From: Eggerthella sp. CAG:209
Lineage (GTDB): Bacteria > Actinomycetota > Coriobacteriia > Coriobacteriales > Eggerthellaceae
Direction of reading: 5' to 3'
DNA length: 8,316 nucleotides
Assembly (NCBI GenBank): GCA_000436075.1
Contig: FR884613.1
Coordinates: 29,134 to 37,449 of the forward strand
The notes beneath the pieces were generated by a model. The model saw only the letters and a list, made by a program, of their open reading frames with translations, had not been told where the DNA came from and searched no databases. Positions within the stretch are counted from its first letter, which is position 1. Each line of letters opens with the position of its first letter. This document shows, piece after piece, positions 6,629-8,316 of this stretch. A program made the position numbers and the translations under genes.

Positions 6629-6669
6629 TATAATCTGGTCATATCATTATTGCCAGTATTGGATATACC
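6629..6669 (+). promoter_or_regulatory. candidate -10 elements for pdxS-pdxT (unresolved)
   Basis: A perfect TATAAT lies at 6629-6634, across the joint of the two right-facing operator repeats, but has no good -35. An alternative -10, TATACC at 6664-6669 (four of six), has the weak -35 ATATCA at 6641-6646 with 17-base spacing. In that case the right-facing repeats would sit just upstream of the -35, as expected for an activator site. Sequence alone does not decide between them. Either leaves a leader of roughly 90-130 bases with no recognised riboswitch. Confidence 0.3.
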
Positions 6670-6674
6670 AGCAA
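6646..6674 (-). promoter_or_regulatory. pdxR: candidate pdxR promoter
   Basis: On the minus strand, TTGCTG (6669-6674; three of six to the -35 consensus) is followed after exactly 17 bases by AATAAT (6646-6651; five of six to the -10). Transcription would start near 6639, about 60 bases before the pdxR ATG. The proposed start falls inside the right-facing TGGT boxes and the -35 inside the left-facing ones, so bound PdxR would be expected to block its own promoter. This is based on consensus matching only. Confidence 0.45.
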
Positions 6675-6768
6675 TACCACAACGCCTCTACCCTTTCATT
6701 CGTTATCAAATGCGACTCAAACATGTGAACAAAACACGTCCGCATTAAACGACTCAAGGAGAACGAAC

Positions 6769-7659
6769 ATGGCAGAAGCAAATACCCTCGAAGAACAGGT
6801 TAAACTGAACCGTCAGCTGGCGCAGATGCTCAAGGGCGGCGTAATCATGGACGTAACCACGCCCGAACAGGCACGAATCGCCGAAGAGGCAGGCGCCTGC
6901 GCAGTTATGGCGCTTGAGCGCATCCCTGCCGACATCCGCGCAGCTGGTGGCGTCTCCCGCATGAGCGACCCCAAGATGATCAAGGGCATCCAGGAAGCCG
7001 TTTCCATCCCCGTTATGGCTAAATGCCGCATCGGTCATTTCGTCGAAGCTCAGCTGCTTGAAGCTATCGAAATTGACTACATCGACGAATCCGAGGTACT
7101 CTCGCCTGCCGATGACACCTATCATATCGACAAGACCAAGTTCTCGGTTCCCTTCGTATGCGGCGCACGCGACTTGGGTGAAGCTCTTCGCCGCATTGCC
7201 GAAGGCGCAACTATGATCCGCACCAAGGGCGAGCCTGGCACGGGCGACGTCATTCAGGCAGTTCGCCATATGCGCAAGATGAACCAGCAGATTCGCCACG
7301 TGGTTTCGCTTCGCGAAGACGAGCTCTTCGAAGAGGCAAAGCAACTTGCCGTTCCCGTGGAATTGGTTAAGTACGTACATGAAAATGGCAAGCTACCCGT
7401 TGTCAACTTTGCCGCTGGTGGCGTAGCAACTCCTGCTGATGCTGCCCTTATGATGCAGCTCGGTGCCGAGGGAGTATTCGTTGGCTCCGGTATCTTCAAG
7501 TCGGGCAACCCGGCAAAGCGCGCACAGGCCATTGTTAAGGCGGTAACCAATTACACCGATGCCAAGCTCATCGCAGAGCTCTCCGAAGACCTTGGCGAAG
7601 CCATGGTGGGCATCAACGCCGACGAGATCGAGCTGATCATGGAAGAGCGCGGTCGCTAA
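6769..7659 (+). CDS. pdxS: pyridoxal 5'-phosphate synthase, lyase subunit PdxS
   Basis: PdxS makes PLP, the active form of vitamin B6, from ribose 5-phosphate (or its isomer), glyceraldehyde 3-phosphate and ammonia delivered by PdxT. The 296-residue beta/alpha-barrel protein is full length and very conserved. Key residues are visible: Asp28 in VIMDVT, Lys85 in MAKCRIGH and Lys153 in RTKGEPGTG. These correspond to the Asp24, Lys81 and Lys149 described for the Bacillus enzyme, with a constant shift of four. The phosphate-binding FAAGGVATPADA and VGSGIFKS segments are near the C-terminal side. The start is clear: AAGGAG ends 7 bases before the ATG. It is the first gene of a two-gene operon with pdxT (TAATG overlap). 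Control by the divergent PdxR is expected. Confidence 0.99.
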   Translation: MAEANTLEEQVKLNRQLAQMLKGGVIMDVTTPEQARIAEEAGACAVMALERIPADIRAAGGVSRMSDPKMIKGIQEAVSIPVMAKCRIGHFVEAQLLEAIEIDYIDESEVLSPADDTYHIDKTKFSVPFVCGARDLGEALRRIAEGATMIRTKGEPGTGDVIQAVRHMRKMNQQIRHVVSLREDELFEEAKQLAVPVELVKYVHENGKLPVVNFAAGGVATPADAALMMQLGAEGVFVGSGIFKSGNPAKRAQAIVKAVTNYTDAKLIAELSEDLGEAMVGINADEIELIMEERGR

Positions 7660-8261
7660 TGGCTGTTGCTATCCTGGCTCTTCAAGGAGCCTTCATCGAG
7701 CACAAGAAAAAGCTTGAGGCGCTTGGAGCAGACTGTTTCGAAATCCGTCAGGCATCCGACTTGGAGCGCCCTTTCGACCGCTTGGTGCTTCCTGGCGGCG
7801 AGAGCACCACGCAGGCAAAGCTTCTGCATGAGCTTGGACTAATGGGCCCTCTGCGCAAACGCATCGAAGAAGGCATGCCAGTGCTGGCCACCTGCGCCGG
7901 GCTTATTCTTTTGGCTGAAACGGTAGACGGAACGGGTGACTTGGATAACTTAAATCCCGCCGCCGCCAAAAACCGCCTACAGGTTAAGGGGCTTGGCACC
8001 ATGCCTATCACCGTGCGCCGCAACGCATACGGTCGCCAGCTGGGCAGCTTTCATGCCTATGGGTCATTTGGCGAAATGGACAACGTCCCTATGACGTTCA
8101 TTCGCGCTCCGTTCATCACGGAAGCACGTAAGGGATGCAACGTCTTGGCAACCTGCGAAGGGAACATCGTAGCCGTGCAGTACGGCAAGCAGCTGGGTAT
8201 GGCGTTCCATCCCGAACTCGATGACGACAACCGCATCCACGAGATGTTCCTCTCTTTGTAG
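7659..8261 (+). CDS. pdxT: pyridoxal 5'-phosphate synthase, glutaminase subunit PdxT
   Basis: PdxT hydrolyses glutamine and channels ammonia to PdxS in the large PdxS/PdxT complex. The 200-residue class I glutamine amidotransferase has the family's LALQGAF start, the oxyanion segment LPGGESTT (44-51), nucleophile Cys79 in ATCAGLILLA, and the His184-Glu186 pair in MAFHPEL, so the catalytic triad is complete. A short insertion, rich in Asn and Ala, lies at about 94-108 between the Cys region and VKGLGTMPITV. The ATG shares its A with the pdxS stop codon (TAATG), and GGAAGAG lies 11 bases upstream inside pdxS. This points to coupled translation and matched subunit amounts. Confidence 0.98.
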   Translation: MAVAILALQGAFIEHKKKLEALGADCFEIRQASDLERPFDRLVLPGGESTTQAKLLHELGLMGPLRKRIEEGMPVLATCAGLILLAETVDGTGDLDNLNPAAAKNRLQVKGLGTMPITVRRNAYGRQLGSFHAYGSFGEMDNVPMTFIRAPFITEARKGCNVLATCEGNIVAVQYGKQLGMAFHPELDDDNRIHEMFLSL

Positions 8262-8316
8262 CCTCAAAGTTCAACGCAGTTCCACAAACGCAAAAGCCTC
8301 CCGCTTCGAGCGATTA

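Larger units (their letters stand above)
6622..6679. promoter_or_regulatory. putative PdxR operator: four TGGT boxes, two in each orientation
   Basis: Two tandem 11-base copies, ATCTGGTTATA (6622-6632) and ATCTGGTCATA (6633-6643), differ at one position and sit one helical turn apart. Further right are two copies facing the other way, GATATACCA (6662-6670) and GCAATACCA (6671-6679), sharing seven of nine bases. Read on the minus strand these are TGGTATATC and TGGTATTGC. All four contain TGGT. An imperfect inverted repeat, TATTGCCAGT with ACCAGCAATA, covers 6648-6677. Arrays of direct and inverted repeats between pdxR and pdxS are typical of known PdxR targets, so this is the likely regulator-binding region. 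Binding itself is inferred. Confidence 0.65.

Noticed and set aside
8290..8316. Possible terminator after pdxT starting AAAAGCCTCCCG
   Set aside because: Only a short CGCT/AGCG stem is visible and the window ends before any matching right arm, so it cannot be judged. Nothing else is seen in 8262-8316.

Overview
The window is a compact chromosomal segment from a bacterium with well-spaced genes, mid-range to slightly high GC and purine-rich Shine-Dalgarno sites. The gene set suggests an anaerobic Coriobacteriia-like actinobacterium (Eggerthellaceae or relatives): queuosine genes using the iron-sulfur reductase QueH, the PdxS/PdxT vitamin B6 route and a MocR-type PdxR. This placement is an inference from gene content and style, not from a search. 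No mobile elements, rRNA or tRNA genes, CRISPR arrays or phage genes were seen.

Left block (1-3766), queuosine tRNA modification. A minus-strand pair encodes a HAD-family phosphatase-like protein followed by tRNA-guanine transglycosylase (tgt). The two overlap by one base (TAATG), and the pair ends at a strong hairpin near the left edge. Divergent from it, across an 82-base gap with overlapping -10-like elements, lies one long gene. It fuses QueH (epoxyqueuosine reductase, last step) to QueA (ribosyltransferase-isomerase, preceding step). Together tgt, QueA and QueH cover all steps from preQ1 insertion into tRNA to finished queuosine. The preQ1 synthesis genes are not in this window.

Middle block (3767-4860). 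A leader with two potential hairpins precedes a gene for a NYN (PIN-like nuclease) protein with a disordered basic linker and a C-terminal OST-HTH/LOTUS-like domain, probably acting on RNA. It ends 2 bases from the stop codon of the convergent pdxR gene.

Right block (4861-8316), vitamin B6. The MocR-family regulator pdxR (minus strand) is divergent from pdxS-pdxT (plus strand), which encode the two subunits of pyridoxal 5'-phosphate synthase and overlap by one base. The 190-base gap holds a well-organised array of TGGT boxes: two direct copies facing right and two facing left. This is the likely PdxR operator.

The most notable items are the QueH-QueA fusion and its junction, the NYN/OST-HTH protein with its unusual leader, and the four-box operator between pdxR and pdxS. 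Nothing looks like a wholly new defence or mobile system.
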